Below, one piece after another: positions 50,001 to 58,711 of a stretch of 64,000 nt of DNA. The translations under genes and the position numbers were made by a program. The stretch is from Pseudomonadota bacterium (lineage in GTDB: Bacteria; Pseudomonadota; Gammaproteobacteria; Burkholderiales; JABEVD01). The stretch covers positions 17,634-81,633 of the forward strand of contig JAJZTQ010000009.1 in the NCBI GenBank assembly GCA_021848825.1, read 5' to 3'. The stretch's first letter is position 1. Each line of letters opens with the position of its first letter. The notes beneath the pieces were generated by a model that had not been told where the DNA came from, did no database searches, and saw only the letters and a program-made list of their open reading frames with translations.

Positions 50001-50154
50001 TGGCCGCCTTCCTGGTGAAAGTGATCGCGAGTATTTCCGAGAGATCGACATCGGAAAGAAGCAGTCTGATCATCCGCGACACGAGCAGCCAGGTCTTGCC
50101 GCTCCCGGCGCAGGCTTCTATGACGGCGCTTTTCCCCGGATCCAGCGGATTCAC
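47089..50154 (-). CDS. addA: AddA-like UvrD-family helicase/nuclease
   Basis: 1021 aa from a GTG (50154) overlapping the AddB-like stop (GTGA). Walker A is EACAGSGKTWLL; AITFTRKAAREMQDRL, LLDEFQDTNPFQW, GDPKQSIYRFRRA and VAMTRAVQALFVSG are helicase motifs. A C-terminal PD-(D/E)XK nuclease shows VEFEDEIWILDYKTGEM and QLSEYRIAM. With its partner it should process DNA double-strand ends for RecA, replacing RecBCD. The frame stays open 50 codons further upstream, inside the partner gene. Confidence 0.9.
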   Translation of the reverse strand: MNPLDPGKSAVIEACAGSGKTWLLVSRMIRLLLSDVDLSEILAITFTRKAAREMQDRLRKWLKLLAFAPEEEARDFLRERFLSEDEIERLLPKARKLFEESLSSAMNITTFHGWFLEILKLAPISSGLPGATLAESESLLVEEAWQRFAEGMQSDHPASPHLMTLFSEYGLYGTRRLLTGFLEKRAEWWIYTLGKSDPVAHALDQLKRELDVDPLEDIMTGFASDLHLKEMLGEFAVLLGKNTESDKANAVRLEQAVSEGDFDIVREVFFTREGERRIRKESAAQEKRMGSVGQSRYLELHKMIAERLQAYHDRLIHQQIYRYNESGLTAGQALLGYYQELKAERGVIDFTDVEWKTYALLRHSDHAEYLQYKIDSRYRHILLDEFQDTNPFQWQILKSWLSASSEAGLRPSVFMVGDPKQSIYRFRRAEARLFDVASSFLEKEYGADRYEQNVSRRSGPAVIDCVNRVFPDFPQHEAHRQDLPGRIEVLPLVNEERNDQGVLSSLRNPLRCPRPESVDRKVELEARQFALRVKELVGRYPVHAPEGVRAARYGDIMVLVRKRTHLSIFEKALREEGIPYVGSNRGGLLETLEARDLTALLSFLIMPFADLHLAHVLRSPIFGWKDEALMKLALMKGGSWWKRLKEAEPLNDACRMLGSWLEISGKLPVHDLLDRIYFEGDLVTRYRDAAPLAMKSAVCANLQAFLELALEVDSGRYPSLPKFMNGLAELGRFEEDAPDEGMLGDVEDALRFHTIHGAKGLEAPIVWLLGANSASVVREESVILDWPPEEEKPVHFSLHSMKEQRGAGRARYFELEAMHAEREDRNLLYVAMTRAVQALFVSGSPGRNDKSWYRKIAEVAAEPESFLPVEAEHSEIREETPPSFPDFNKPFPTGKKEISTPEMRYGIRLHALLQKGLKGEEALADDVRRILDAPNLRRFFDPDLHVEARNEVAYVSAFGEIRRMDRLVEFEDEIWILDYKTGEMKASYRDQLSEYRIAMQSVYDKPVRCALIFTDGSLLEV

Positions 50155-52775
50155 TGCCAGTAATCCTTCCTGCAAAGCCCCCTCATCTCGCAATTTGCGC
50201 AGACGCGCGCGATGCCCTGCGCGGGAAGACCCGCCCCGCCGCAAATCTCTTCGAAGATCGATGCAAGGCGATCCCTGTTTTCCTCGACCCGGAGTTCTGC
50301 GCAAGGCACCTTTTCGACCTTGCCGTCGAGGCTCAGGAAAGCCGCCTCTTTCACAGGCTCGTCCAGAAGCAGGGCATAGACTTCAAGCTGCACATCCTCT
50401 CCCGGCTCCTTCAGCTTTTCCCTGAGTTGAGCCGCAATCTGCGTCTTGTAGTCGATCACGGAGACTCCTTCCTTCGAGACATCGACCCTGTCAATCCTGC
50501 CCTTCAGAATCAGCCTTCTTCCCTGGTCGAGTTCGACCTGCAACTGCCTTTCTTCCTCCATGCTGTCGATCCGCCATCCTTCAGCTTCCCTCGCCTTCTG
50601 CCATTCGAGATATTCCGGAATCATTTTCTTCCAGCGAAGCGCCCATCCGTTGCTGAGGTAATCCGCCTCGACCGCCTCCCTGAAAACCGAGTCGCTGATC
50701 CTTTCGAGCTCGATTCTTGCTTCGTCGACATCGGCAATTTCAGGATGAAGCGTGTGGAAACGATGAAGGATCCTGTGGAGATGGCTGCCGTAATCCGCCT
50801 TCTCCATGATTTTTTCGGCTTCCTCGATCGCAGAAAGCTTCAGGATTCTGCTCGCATAATACTGGTAAGGACAGGCGAGCAGGCTGTTGTATCCGCTGGC
50901 TGAAATCGATCCCGGGACGAGTCCCTCGACGACCGAAGGGGAAGGCGGAAAGGTCGGACCGATTTTTTGGCGCCTTTTCTCGAGGCGCATCATCGGCATG
51001 AATCCTGAAAAATCGCGCTCGACGAGATCGATGCCGAAGGCATGGACATGGAATGCATTGAGCTCTTCCAGGAACGGGCTCATGAGATTGGGCTCGCCCT
51101 TCTTCATGAATTGCCAGCTCGCCCATATTTCTCCGGCTCTGGAAAGGAGCCCGGAGAGATTTTCCAGCTGCCTCAGCCGCTCCGTCTCCTTCAGAGGCAA
51201 GCCCAGTTCCGCACGCACCGCCTGGTTGAAGAAGGGGCTTTTTGCCGATTCCGAAGGCAGGTGCATGGCGTCGCACCCCAGAAGGACGACTGCATCGAAT
51301 TTCCTCAGCCTGGTGGCGTGGAGATGGGTGAAAACGACCGGGCTCCTGATGCTGCTGTCCCTGAAAGTCATCGATTCGAGCCGCATGTCCAGCCATCTCC
51401 GCCATGACCTGAATCCGAATCTGCCCTTCTCATTCGAAAGCTCGTTTCTCAATTCAGAAAGACCTTCGAGAAGCGCCTCCCCCGCCAGGTCTGCTTCAAG
51501 TCCCGGGGAAATGCCCAGGCGCACCAGGCATTCGGAAAGCGCATCGAGCCATCCGGAAAGCGTCATGGTCTTCGCGGAAAATCTCTGACGAGCGAACCTC
51601 AGGGCATCCATCGCCGCTTTCGATTCGGTCTCGAGGACCAGTCTCTCGTAATGATCTAGCCCCGAGACCACATGGTGCTTCCTGATCGCCTGTTCCAGCG
51701 CATGAACCGCCTCCTGTCTCGATTCTGCAGGCCAGTCCGTGAAGATGAATGGGGATTTCAAGAGATCCAGCATGTCCTCGTGGTAGAAGTCGCTGGCGAT
51801 GGCATCGAGCAGGCGGATGATGACCGTGCTCGCGGAAGTGGTCGAAAGCGTCCATCCCGTCTCGTCCGAGACGAGGATTTCCGCCCGCTCCAGGAGCGCA
51901 CGTGTTCTTCTGGCCGCAAGCCTGTCCAGCGCCACGAGCGCGATGCTTTTCTTCCCCGCCATCAGCCATTGCCTGATCCTGATCTGGGCGCTTTCCGCCT
52001 CCTCTTCGAGATCCCTGGCGCAAAAAAGCCTGATATTGGAAAGCGGCGCAAAGCTGCAATCCTCCGCCCTCTGCATGATGTTCCTGTCCTTCTTCTCCGG
52101 CCAGAGACATGAGTAGAATCCGCTCCTCTCCTCCGAAAAGACCCGGACAGGGGCCTTTTCAGCCCATGAAGCAAGGAATGCCTGTTCCGCCCGGGTGAGT
52201 TCGTCCGGCGCGAGGACATAAAGGGGGCCTGAAGGATTCGTCGCCAGGCTCGCAAGCTTCAATTGAGAGGCTGCCGCCTTGCTCGATCCATCGAGTTCCA
52301 TGGCGTACCACAATTCATGGATCAGCATCGCCTCGAACCTCAGCGACTCGGAATTTCCCGATTTGTAGGCCTTCTCGAGCATCGAAGAAAATTCTTCGCC
52401 ATTCCGGTGCAGGGAGACCTTCCATCGGGTCAGTTCCTCGAAAAGGCCGGAGAGCTCGCTGCTCAGATGCCAGAGATCGTTTTCCCCGAACCAGCCCTTT
52501 TCCCTGAGGGCGAGATAGAGCCGCGCCCCCCTCAGGCTTTCAGGCACGAATTCCTCAGGGCAGGCAAAGCCTGAAAGGGTTTCCATTTGCGGAAGAAGAA
52601 CGAAGGGGAATCCCGCAGCTTTCCTGATTTCTATTGCAAATTCAGAAGCTGCATGGAGATTGGGAAGCAGCACAGTGATGCCGGAAAGATCTGCCTTTCT
52701 GTTTTCAGCGGCGAGAAAATGCGCCGCATCGTGCAGGAATGATTCCGGGGGAAATCGCCTCGCTTCTATCGGCAT
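50151..52775 (-). CDS. addB: AddB-like nuclease subunit with iron-sulfur staple
   Basis: 874 aa. The N-terminal half resembles an inactivated helicase (VLLPNLHAASEFAIEIRKAAG). The C-terminal nuclease shows RIDRVDVSKEGVSVIDYKTQ. Four cysteines are placed as in the AddB [4Fe-4S] staple: one in LLACPYQYYAS and three in the C-terminal CANCEMRGLC. Upstream member of the addBA pair. Shorter than Bacillus AddB (about 1160 aa) but typical for the betaproteobacterial version. Confidence 0.85.
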   Translation of the reverse strand: MPIEARRFPPESFLHDAAHFLAAENRKADLSGITVLLPNLHAASEFAIEIRKAAGFPFVLLPQMETLSGFACPEEFVPESLRGARLYLALREKGWFGENDLWHLSSELSGLFEELTRWKVSLHRNGEEFSSMLEKAYKSGNSESLRFEAMLIHELWYAMELDGSSKAAASQLKLASLATNPSGPLYVLAPDELTRAEQAFLASWAEKAPVRVFSEERSGFYSCLWPEKKDRNIMQRAEDCSFAPLSNIRLFCARDLEEEAESAQIRIRQWLMAGKKSIALVALDRLAARRTRALLERAEILVSDETGWTLSTTSASTVIIRLLDAIASDFYHEDMLDLLKSPFIFTDWPAESRQEAVHALEQAIRKHHVVSGLDHYERLVLETESKAAMDALRFARQRFSAKTMTLSGWLDALSECLVRLGISPGLEADLAGEALLEGLSELRNELSNEKGRFGFRSWRRWLDMRLESMTFRDSSIRSPVVFTHLHATRLRKFDAVVLLGCDAMHLPSESAKSPFFNQAVRAELGLPLKETERLRQLENLSGLLSRAGEIWASWQFMKKGEPNLMSPFLEELNAFHVHAFGIDLVERDFSGFMPMMRLEKRRQKIGPTFPPSPSVVEGLVPGSISASGYNSLLACPYQYYASRILKLSAIEEAEKIMEKADYGSHLHRILHRFHTLHPEIADVDEARIELERISDSVFREAVEADYLSNGWALRWKKMIPEYLEWQKAREAEGWRIDSMEEERQLQVELDQGRRLILKGRIDRVDVSKEGVSVIDYKTQIAAQLREKLKEPGEDVQLEVYALLLDEPVKEAAFLSLDGKVEKVPCAELRVEENRDRLASIFEEICGGAGLPAQGIARVCANCEMRGLCRKDYWQ

Positions 52776-52784
52776 CGAAAGGCT

Positions 52785-53108
52785 TCAGCGCTCCAGGTAT
52801 TTCAGCTTGTCTTTCACGTTCAGCCATTCGTCCGCATCAATCGGCGCATCCTTCTTTTCCGTGATGGGCTTGAAGGTTCTCGCGAGTTCCGCATTCAAGG
52901 CGATGAACTTCAATTGATCCTCGGGCACATCGTCTTCGGCAAATATCGCTTCCGCAGGGCATTCCGCGACGCAAAGCGTGCAGTCGATGCACTCGTCAGG
53001 ATCGATCACCAGGAAGTTCGGCCCTTCCCTGAAGCAATCGACAGGGCAGACATCGACGCAGTCCGTGTATTTGCAGCGGATGCAATTTTCCGTCACTACA
53101 TAGGTCAT
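52785..53108 (-). CDS. fdxA: Seven-iron ferredoxin
   Basis: 107 aa. [14 protein letters not shown] binds a [3Fe-4S]/[4Fe-4S] pair together with [12 protein letters not shown]. The C-terminal extension (about 60-107) is typical of FdxA. Small soluble electron carrier. It lies 9 bp beyond the addB start and reads in the same direction, so the two may be co-transcribed. Confidence 0.95.
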   Translation of the reverse strand: MTYVVTENCIRCKYTDCVDVCPVDCFREGPNFLVIDPDECIDCTLCVAECPAEAIFAEDDVPEDQLKFIALNAELARTFKPITEKKDAPIDADEWLNVKDKLKYLER

Positions 53109-53239
53109 GATCCATCCTCAAGCGAAAACTATCATTTTAGCAGCCGTGCCGTGAGAGCGGTTTATTTTTGATTTCCGCTTCCCACGGAAAATTATTTTGG
53201 TTACGATATGGCATTTTCATTTAAGAATCCGGGGGCCCG

Positions 53240-53566
53240 ATGAGCGAGCATATCCACTATGTGACCGATGACACTTTCGAGGAAGAGGTGCTGCAATCGC
53301 AGACGCCTGTTCTGGTCGACTACTGGGCGGAATGGTGCGGCCCCTGCAAGATGATTGCGCCCATTCTCGACGAAGTCGCGCAGGAATATTCGGGGCGCCT
53401 CAAGGTGGCCAAGCTCAACATCGACGACAATCAGGCCACGCCGCCCAAATACGGCATCAGGGGCATCCCGACGCTGATGATATTCAAGAACGGCGAAGTC
53501 GCGGCGACCAAGGTCGGCGCCCTGATGAAATCCCAGCTCACCGCTTTTATTGACAGCCACATCTAA
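53240..53566 (+). CDS. trxA: Thioredoxin 1
   Basis: 108 aa. Active site [13 protein letters not shown] (Cys33, Cys36), conserved cis-Pro in [13 protein letters not shown]. General cytoplasmic disulfide reductase. Followed by rho after 86 bp, the classic trxA-rho order. Confidence 0.97.
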   Translation: MSEHIHYVTDDTFEEEVLQSQTPVLVDYWAEWCGPCKMIAPILDEVAQEYSGRLKVAKLNIDDNQATPPKYGIRGIPTLMIFKNGEVAATKVGALMKSQLTAFIDSHI

Positions 53567-53589
53567 ACCGGTTAATCTTCGCCAATCAG

Positions 53590-53611
53590 CCCGCAGCCTG
53601 ACGGCTGCGGG
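53590..53611 (+). terminator. Hairpin between trxA and rho (terminator or attenuator)
   Basis: CCCGCAGCC and GGCTGCGGG form a 9-bp stem with TGAC loop, followed by a T/C-rich tract rather than a pure T-run. It may be a weak terminator or part of the rho leader, which is attenuated by Rho itself in other bacteria. Confidence 0.45.
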
Positions 53612-53652
53612 TCTTCCCTTCGACACCGCTTCCAATAAGAGTTTCTCCGCCA

Positions 53653-54912
53653 ATGCATTTATCCGACTTGAAATCCCTTCCGGTCACCCAACTGGTAGAA
53701 ATGGCCATCGCCAACGAGATAGACGGCGCAAACCGTCTCAGGAAACATGAACTCATCTTCGCACTGCTCAAGAACCAGGCCAGAAAAGGCGAGAGCATCT
53801 ACGGAGAAGGCACGCTCGAAGTGCTCCAGGACGGATTCGGCTTCCTGCGATCGCCCGACATCTCCTATCTCGCCGGCCCGGACGACATCTATGTGAGCCC
53901 AAGCCAGATCAGGCGATTCAACCTCCACACAGGGGATTCGATAGAAGGGGAAATCAGGACACCGAAGGACGGCGAGCGCTATTTCGCGCTCGTCAAGGTG
54001 GACAAGGTCAATGGCGAGCCGCCTGAAAATTCCAAGCACAAGATCCTTTTCGAAAACCTCACCCCGCTTTTCCCGACGCAACCCCTCACCCTGGAGCGCG
54101 ACAACCGCTCCGAGGAAAACATCACCAGCCGGGTGATCGACATGATCGCGCCGATAGGAAAGGGGCAAAGGGGATTGCTGGTCGCCTCACCGAAGAGCGG
54201 CAAGACCGTCATGCTTCAGCACATTGCGCACTCCATCGCTGCGAATTTCCCGGATGTTCACCTGATCGTGCTGCTGATCGACGAGCGCCCCGAGGAAGTG
54301 ACGGAGATGACCCGTTCTGTCAGGGGCGAAGTGGTTTCCTCGACCTTCGACGAGCCGGCAACGAGGCATGTCCAGGTCGCCGAGATGGTGCTCGAGAAGG
54401 CGAAGCGCCTCGTCGAGCACAAGAAGGATGTGGTGATCCTGCTCGACTCGATCACCAGGCTTGCAAGGGCCTACAATACGGTCGTCCCGGCATCGGGAAA
54501 GGTGCTGACGGGCGGCGTCGACGCCAATGCGCTGCAGCGCCCGAAGCGCTTCTTCGGCGCTGCGAGGAACATCGAGGAAGGGGGCTCTCTGACGATCATC
54601 GCGACGGCCCTGGTCGATACGGGTTCCCGCATGGACGACGTGATCTACGAGGAATTCAAGGGAACGGGCAACATGGAGATCCATCTCGACAGAAGGATCG
54701 CCGAGAAGCGCACCTACCCCGCCATCAACGTCAACCGCTCGGGAACAAGGCGAGAGGAGCTTCTGATCAAGCCGGACGTGCTTCAGAAGATATGGGTGCT
54801 GAGGAAGCTGCTCTATCCCATGGATGACCTCGAGGCGATCGAGTTCCTGCTCGACAAGATCAAGGCAACAAAGACCAATTCGGACTTCTTCGATTCGATG
54901 CGCCGCGGCTGA
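53653..54912 (+). CDS. rho: Transcription termination factor Rho
   Basis: 419 aa hexameric RNA helicase. The RNA-binding N-terminal domain has [29 protein letters not shown]; Walker A is [25 protein letters not shown] and [12 protein letters not shown] are conserved; the Q/R loops are near [19 protein letters not shown]. Length matches E. coli Rho (419 aa). Confidence 0.97.
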   Translation: MHLSDLKSLPVTQLVEMAIANEIDGANRLRKHELIFALLKNQARKGESIYGEGTLEVLQDGFGFLRSPDISYLAGPDDIYVSPSQIRRFNLHTGDSIEGEIRTPKDGERYFALVKVDKVNGEPPENSKHKILFENLTPLFPTQPLTLERDNRSEENITSRVIDMIAPIGKGQRGLLVASPKSGKTVMLQHIAHSIAANFPDVHLIVLLIDERPEEVTEMTRSVRGEVVSSTFDEPATRHVQVAEMVLEKAKRLVEHKKDVVILLDSITRLARAYNTVVPASGKVLTGGVDANALQRPKRFFGAARNIEEGGSLTIIATALVDTGSRMDDVIYEEFKGTGNMEIHLDRRIAEKRTYPAINVNRSGTRREELLIKPDVLQKIWVLRKLLYPMDDLEAIEFLLDKIKATKTNSDFFDSMRRG

Positions 54913-54971
54913 TGCTTGCGGAACTCCGATTTTTGGAAGATAATACCGCGTTTACCGCCTTAGGATTTGCG

Positions 54972-55184
54972 ATGAAATCAGGAATACACCCGGAATACAA
55001 CGAAATCACCGTGACCTGCAGTTGCGGTGAAGTCTTCACGACCCGCTCCACGATCGGGAAGCCGCTGAAAATAGAAGTCTGCTCGGCATGTCATCCCTTC
55101 TACACCGGAAAACAGAAGATCGTCGACACGGCAGGCCGTGTCGAGAAATTCCGCCAGAAATACGGAAAGAAGGCAGCCGCCTGA
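54972..55184 (+). CDS. rpmE: 50S ribosomal protein L31
   Basis: 70 aa beginning [25 protein letters not shown] and CSACHPF give the four-cysteine zinc-binding (C+) type of L31. An open frame extends 20 codons upstream to the rho stop, but the ATG at 54972 yields the conserved N-terminus. It is followed by an intrinsic terminator. Confidence 0.95.
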   Translation: MKSGIHPEYNEITVTCSCGEVFTTRSTIGKPLKIEVCSACHPFYTGKQKIVDTAGRVEKFRQKYGKKAAA

Positions 55185-55201
55185 GTCGCGCGAAACTCCT
55201 G

Positions 55202-55226
55202 AAAAGGCAGCTTCGGCTGCCTTTTT
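55202..55226 (+). terminator. Intrinsic terminator of rpmE
   Basis: AAAAGGCAGC-TTCG-GCTGCCTTTTT hairpin with a stable UUCG tetraloop and T-run, 17 bp beyond the stop. Confidence 0.95.
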
Positions 55227-55254
55227 CGTTGCAATGCGCTAGACTGATGCGTAA

Positions 55255-55494
55255 ATGAAAGCCTGCTTCCCGTTCGCGCTGACGGCTGTCTCCCTCCGGG
55301 GCTGCGGCCAGGATTCTGTTTCCGGAAAGCAGGATTTCGTCATGACGTCGGAGACCGGCCGAGGCGACGCTTTCAGTTCCCATGACGAGAAATCCCCTCT
55401 CGGCGAAAACGCCCTGCACCTTTTCTTCCTTCTCGACCAGGCCTGTCCTGACTGGGAACCGCATCAGAGTGATGCAGTCAAGCGGGTGGCATGA
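55255..55494 (+). CDS. Putative small lipoprotein-like protein coupled to GT39
   Basis: 79 aa beginning MKACFPFALTAVSLRGCGQDS: a short hydrophobic start with a lipobox-like LRGC (Cys17). The Arg before Gly is unusual for a lipobox. No clear ribosome site. Codon third positions are GC-rich as in neighbouring genes, and the stop overlaps the glycosyltransferase start by ATGA, which supports translation. Family not recognised. Confidence 0.4.
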   Translation: MKACFPFALTAVSLRGCGQDSVSGKQDFVMTSETGRGDAFSSHDEKSPLGENALHLFFLLDQACPDWEPHQSDAVKRVA

Positions 55495-57095
55495 TGTTCT
55501 ATACCGAACCCCTGCCTGAACCCGATCCGCCGCTCGACAAGACGGAACTGGCTCTGATCGTCTTCCTGACGCTTGCCTGGATGCTTCCCGGCCTCCTCGG
55601 CCATGAACCCTGGAAGCCTGACGAAGCGTACAATTTCGGCCTTGTCCGCCACATGATGGAAAGCGGCAACTGGCTCACATTCCATCTCCCGGACGAATCG
55701 CCTTTTGCCTCCCCCCCTCTCTATTTCATGACGGCGGCGGTTTTCGGCAAGCTGCTCTCCCCCATCCTCTCCCTTCCCGATGCGATGAGGCTTGCGACAG
55801 GCTTCTACATGGGTCTCGCGCTGATTTTCATCGCCCTGTCAGGCCGCATCCTTTACGGCAAAGGGCGATATGCGGTCCTGATCCTTGCAGGAAGCCTGGG
55901 ACTTCTCGGGCATGCCCATCAGCTCATACCGGATTCGGCCCTTTTCGCAGGCTGCGCCATGGCGATTCTGGGCTTCTCCATGATAGGGAAAAATTCGTTC
56001 GGCGGAGTGCTCGCCGGGACCGGAATGGGCATAGGTTTCATGTCGAAGGGGCTCATCGCCATCGCCTATTTTTTCCCAATTCTGCTCATTCTTCCACTCA
56101 TGGAAAAGCGGGGCATTTCCTTCCTGCTCGCGGCGCTCCTTTCGCTTCTGCCATGGGGAATCTGGCCCTATCTTCTTCATCTTCAGCATCCCGCGCTTTT
56201 CGAGGCATGGTGGAAATCGAGCTTCAGCGATACACTGGGGCTTGCCTCGGCCCCCAGGAGGAGCCTGTTTTTCTATCCGGGCACCCTGGCATGGTTCGCC
56301 TGGCCCACGCTTCCCCTTGCAGCCGTTGCGCTCTGGCGGGAAAGGACCAGGCTTTCCGATATCGGCATAAGACTCCCCCTTCTGATCTTCTCGGTGATGC
56401 TGCTCGTCCTCGTCCTGACAAGAACCGAAAGGGAGCTCTATGCGATGCCGATGCTGCTCCCTCTTTCCCTGCTAGCCACGGCTTCCATAGCGAGAATGAG
56501 GCGCAGCGCTGCAAGCGCATTCAACTGGTTCGGCATTCTCACTTTCGGCATGATGGCGCTGCTGTTCTGGACAGGATGGATCGCCATGATGACGGGGCAT
56601 CCCGCCTACATCGCTGCCAGAATCCATCATTACCATCCTGATTTCTCGGGGCATTTTTCATTCTTCCCGTTCCTCTTCGCATCACTCGTCACGCTGCTCT
56701 GGGTCTTCCTGGTGATCCGGACGGAGCACAACGGCGTGCGCGCAGTGATCAACTGGACGAGCGGCATCGTCATGGTATGGGCGATACTGATGACATTGTG
56801 GCTGCCTTTCCTCGATTCCGTGAAAAGCTACAGGGAAATGTTCCTCTCGATGAAGAAGGCGATGCCACATCGATACACCTGCATGAAAGGAAGGCATCTC
56901 GGGGACGCGCAGCGCGCCATGCTCGATTATTATCTCGGCATAGACACCGTGAAGAAGGGCAATTGCAGTCTCGTGCTTGTGCAGACAGTCTCTTCGGACA
57001 GGCATCGTCCAGAGGGACTCAGAAAGATATGGGAAGGGGCGAGGGCCGGGGACAGGAAGGAAAGATACAGGCTGTATGAAAAAGGGGCGGAATGA
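55491..57095 (+). CDS. GT39/ArnT-like membrane glycosyltransferase
   Basis: 534 aa integral membrane protein with about 11 helices. The first periplasmic loop motif HEPWKPDEAYNFGLVRHMMESGNWL fits the GT-C fold metal/dolichol-type acidic site of ArnT and PMT enzymes. It probably transfers a sugar from a polyprenyl carrier to lipid A, protein or another envelope acceptor; substrate unknown. The C-terminal ~80 residues are soluble. Last gene before a convergent secreted-protein gene. Confidence 0.82.
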   Translation: MMFYTEPLPEPDPPLDKTELALIVFLTLAWMLPGLLGHEPWKPDEAYNFGLVRHMMESGNWLTFHLPDESPFASPPLYFMTAAVFGKLLSPILSLPDAMRLATGFYMGLALIFIALSGRILYGKGRYAVLILAGSLGLLGHAHQLIPDSALFAGCAMAILGFSMIGKNSFGGVLAGTGMGIGFMSKGLIAIAYFFPILLILPLMEKRGISFLLAALLSLLPWGIWPYLLHLQHPALFEAWWKSSFSDTLGLASAPRRSLFFYPGTLAWFAWPTLPLAAVALWRERTRLSDIGIRLPLLIFSVMLLVLVLTRTERELYAMPMLLPLSLLATASIARMRRSAASAFNWFGILTFGMMALLFWTGWIAMMTGHPAYIAARIHHYHPDFSGHFSFFPFLFASLVTLLWVFLVIRTEHNGVRAVINWTSGIVMVWAILMTLWLPFLDSVKSYREMFLSMKKAMPHRYTCMKGRHLGDAQRAMLDYYLGIDTVKKGNCSLVLVQTVSSDRHRPEGLRKIWEGARAGDRKERYRLYEKGAE

Positions 57096-57105
57096 CCGCC
57101 CCTTT
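57077..57105 (-). terminator. Terminator of the secreted-protein/minor-pilin unit
   Basis: AAAGGGGCGG and CCGCCCCTTT pair around AATGA. On the minus strand the stem is followed by TTTTTC. It lies within the 3' end of the glycosyltransferase gene. Confidence 0.7.
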
Positions 57106-57112
57106 GAAGACA

Positions 57113-58018
57113 TCAGCGCAAGGTCCTGACGCCTCCCCTGTTGGGAAGACCATTGCCCTGCAGCGAGCCGCCTGAAGCCGTTCCGCCGAGCGGAACGCTG
57201 CATGAAACGCCGGATGCATTGCAGCCTGGCGCAGCACCCGACCAGGTCTGACCGTTTGCGAGCGTCACCGTCACGGAAGTCCCGGCAGGCGCGGAAAGGC
57301 ATGCCTGGACGCTCGTCGTGATGTTCGAGCTCTGGCTCAGCTTCTGCCTGGGCACGGTATCGTGGGAAGGATCGCTGTCGTTCTCGTCCTCGCATCTGCC
57401 TATGGTGTCGAGAGGATGAATGCCATGGCCATGCGCCTTGACGCCGTTGATCTGGTCATCCGGTATGTTCAGCGTGACTTCCGCTCCGCCCATGCGATGG
57501 CAGATCGTGATCTTGCCGTCAGGAGAAGTGCCGAGACGCTCGCCGTTCGTGACAGTGACTACCTGAGCACCCGCAGGCACGGAATTGCCTCCGGTTACTT
57601 CCTGCATGTTTCCGTTGGAATCGTAATAATACTGGAAGCCGAAATCCTGACCGGGATGATTCGAGGGAGAATCCCTGTCATCGGTCGTGTAGGCATGACC
57701 GTTGTTGTCCTTGTCGTTTTCGCGGTCGTTGCTGTCGGCATCCTCATGCTCCTCGTTCTCGTGGCCATCGTGCTCGGCGTCCGTGCTGGTGCTGCAGACG
57801 GATTTGACGATCTGCAGGCCGCAGGCGGAGACGACCGTTCCCGTGCAGCTCGAGCTGGAGCTTCCGCCGCCATCGTCTCCTCCATGACCATTGTTGCAGC
57901 TATTGCCGTTTCCGGTCGAGCAGCTTCCGCCACCCCCCTTGCCGTCCGCATAGGAAAGCGAGGCAAGGGAGAGGGTGCTCAATCCGAAGATGAGCGATAC
58001 CAGCAATTTGGTTTTCAT
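57113..58018 (-). CDS. Secreted Gly/Ser/Asp-rich protein with CHR motif
   Basis: 301 aa from ATG 58018 (AAAGGA seven bases upstream). Signal peptide MKTKLLVSLIFGLSTLSLAS..YADG. A low-complexity zone (about 25-55, Gly/Ser) and an acidic zone rich in Asp, His, Glu and Asn (about 80-120) may bind calcium. A folded part contains KITICHRMGGAEVTLNI (the CHR-type motif seen in some secreted bacterial proteins) and HGHGIHPLD. The C-terminal part has several Cys. It follows pilX at the place where pilY1 usually stands; function unknown. Confidence 0.65.
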   Translation of the reverse strand: MKTKLLVSLIFGLSTLSLASLSYADGKGGGGSCSTGNGNSCNNGHGGDDGGGSSSSSCTGTVVSACGLQIVKSVCSTSTDAEHDGHENEEHEDADSNDRENDKDNNGHAYTTDDRDSPSNHPGQDFGFQYYYDSNGNMQEVTGGNSVPAGAQVVTVTNGERLGTSPDGKITICHRMGGAEVTLNIPDDQINGVKAHGHGIHPLDTIGRCEDENDSDPSHDTVPRQKLSQSSNITTSVQACLSAPAGTSVTVTLANGQTWSGAAPGCNASGVSCSVPLGGTASGGSLQGNGLPNRGGVRTLR

Positions 58019-58099
58019 GATTTGTCCTTTCGATTGGTAAATTGAACGAGCGAACACTGCCTTCATTTCATCCATATCCCTCCATTTCCGGAAACGGCA

Positions 58100-58711
58100 T
58101 CATGTGACGTTGTCCTCCATTCCGATGTAATACTGGGCCTGTCCTGTCGTGTTTCTCGGCCCGTTCACCCTCACCGTCACCCTGAAGAAAAGCCTGCCCG
58201 TGCCGCCCACCGCGACAGGCGGGGTCTGGGTATTGTCATAGACGGGAGAAGCCATGCAGTTGGCGAAAGTGGGGGCGGCGCCGTTCGTCTGCACCCCGCC
58301 GACCACCGTCCCGCACATCCTCTCTATGATGTACTGCACTGAATATCCGGAAGGCAGTCCGGCAGTCGATGCAGTACTCCAGTTGAGCGTGTTGCCGGTA
58401 CCGGGATTCGGAAGATTGGTGGTTGAATCCATGGGCAGTACGTCGGCATAGTAATAGTTGGGGCAGTTCGAGCTCCCGTTTGCCTGCGTGTACTGGCAGC
58501 TTCCGGTATTGCTGTAGGCATTCCCGATGATCCAGTTGTATGCGGCCTCTTCCCCGATGTCCTCCATCTGGACTGCCGCTTCGTCGAAAGCCAGATTTCC
58601 GGAGATCAGGTTGGCCGTATCGACGCTCCTCATCAGCGAAATGCCTGCAAGCGACATGGCGACGAGCGCGATCAATGCGATGACGAGAACGACGCCTCTC
58701 TCACGCTTCAT
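58100..58711 (-). CDS. pilX: Type IV pilus minor-pilin assembly protein PilX
   Basis: 203 aa from ATG 58711 (MKRERGVVLVIALIALVAMSLAGISLMRSVDTANLI). The opening matches PilX: a short basic leader ERG followed by a hydrophobic helix. The start overlaps the pilW stop (ATGA). The C-terminal domain has several Cys that could form disulfides. Minor pilins prime pilus assembly. The frame is open 21 codons further upstream. Confidence 0.85.
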   Translation of the reverse strand: MKRERGVVLVIALIALVAMSLAGISLMRSVDTANLISGNLAFDEAAVQMEDIGEEAAYNWIIGNAYSNTGSCQYTQANGSSNCPNYYYADVLPMDSTTNLPNPGTGNTLNWSTASTAGLPSGYSVQYIIERMCGTVVGGVQTNGAAPTFANCMASPVYDNTQTPPVAVGGTGRLFFRVTVRVNGPRNTTGQAQYYIGMEDNVT

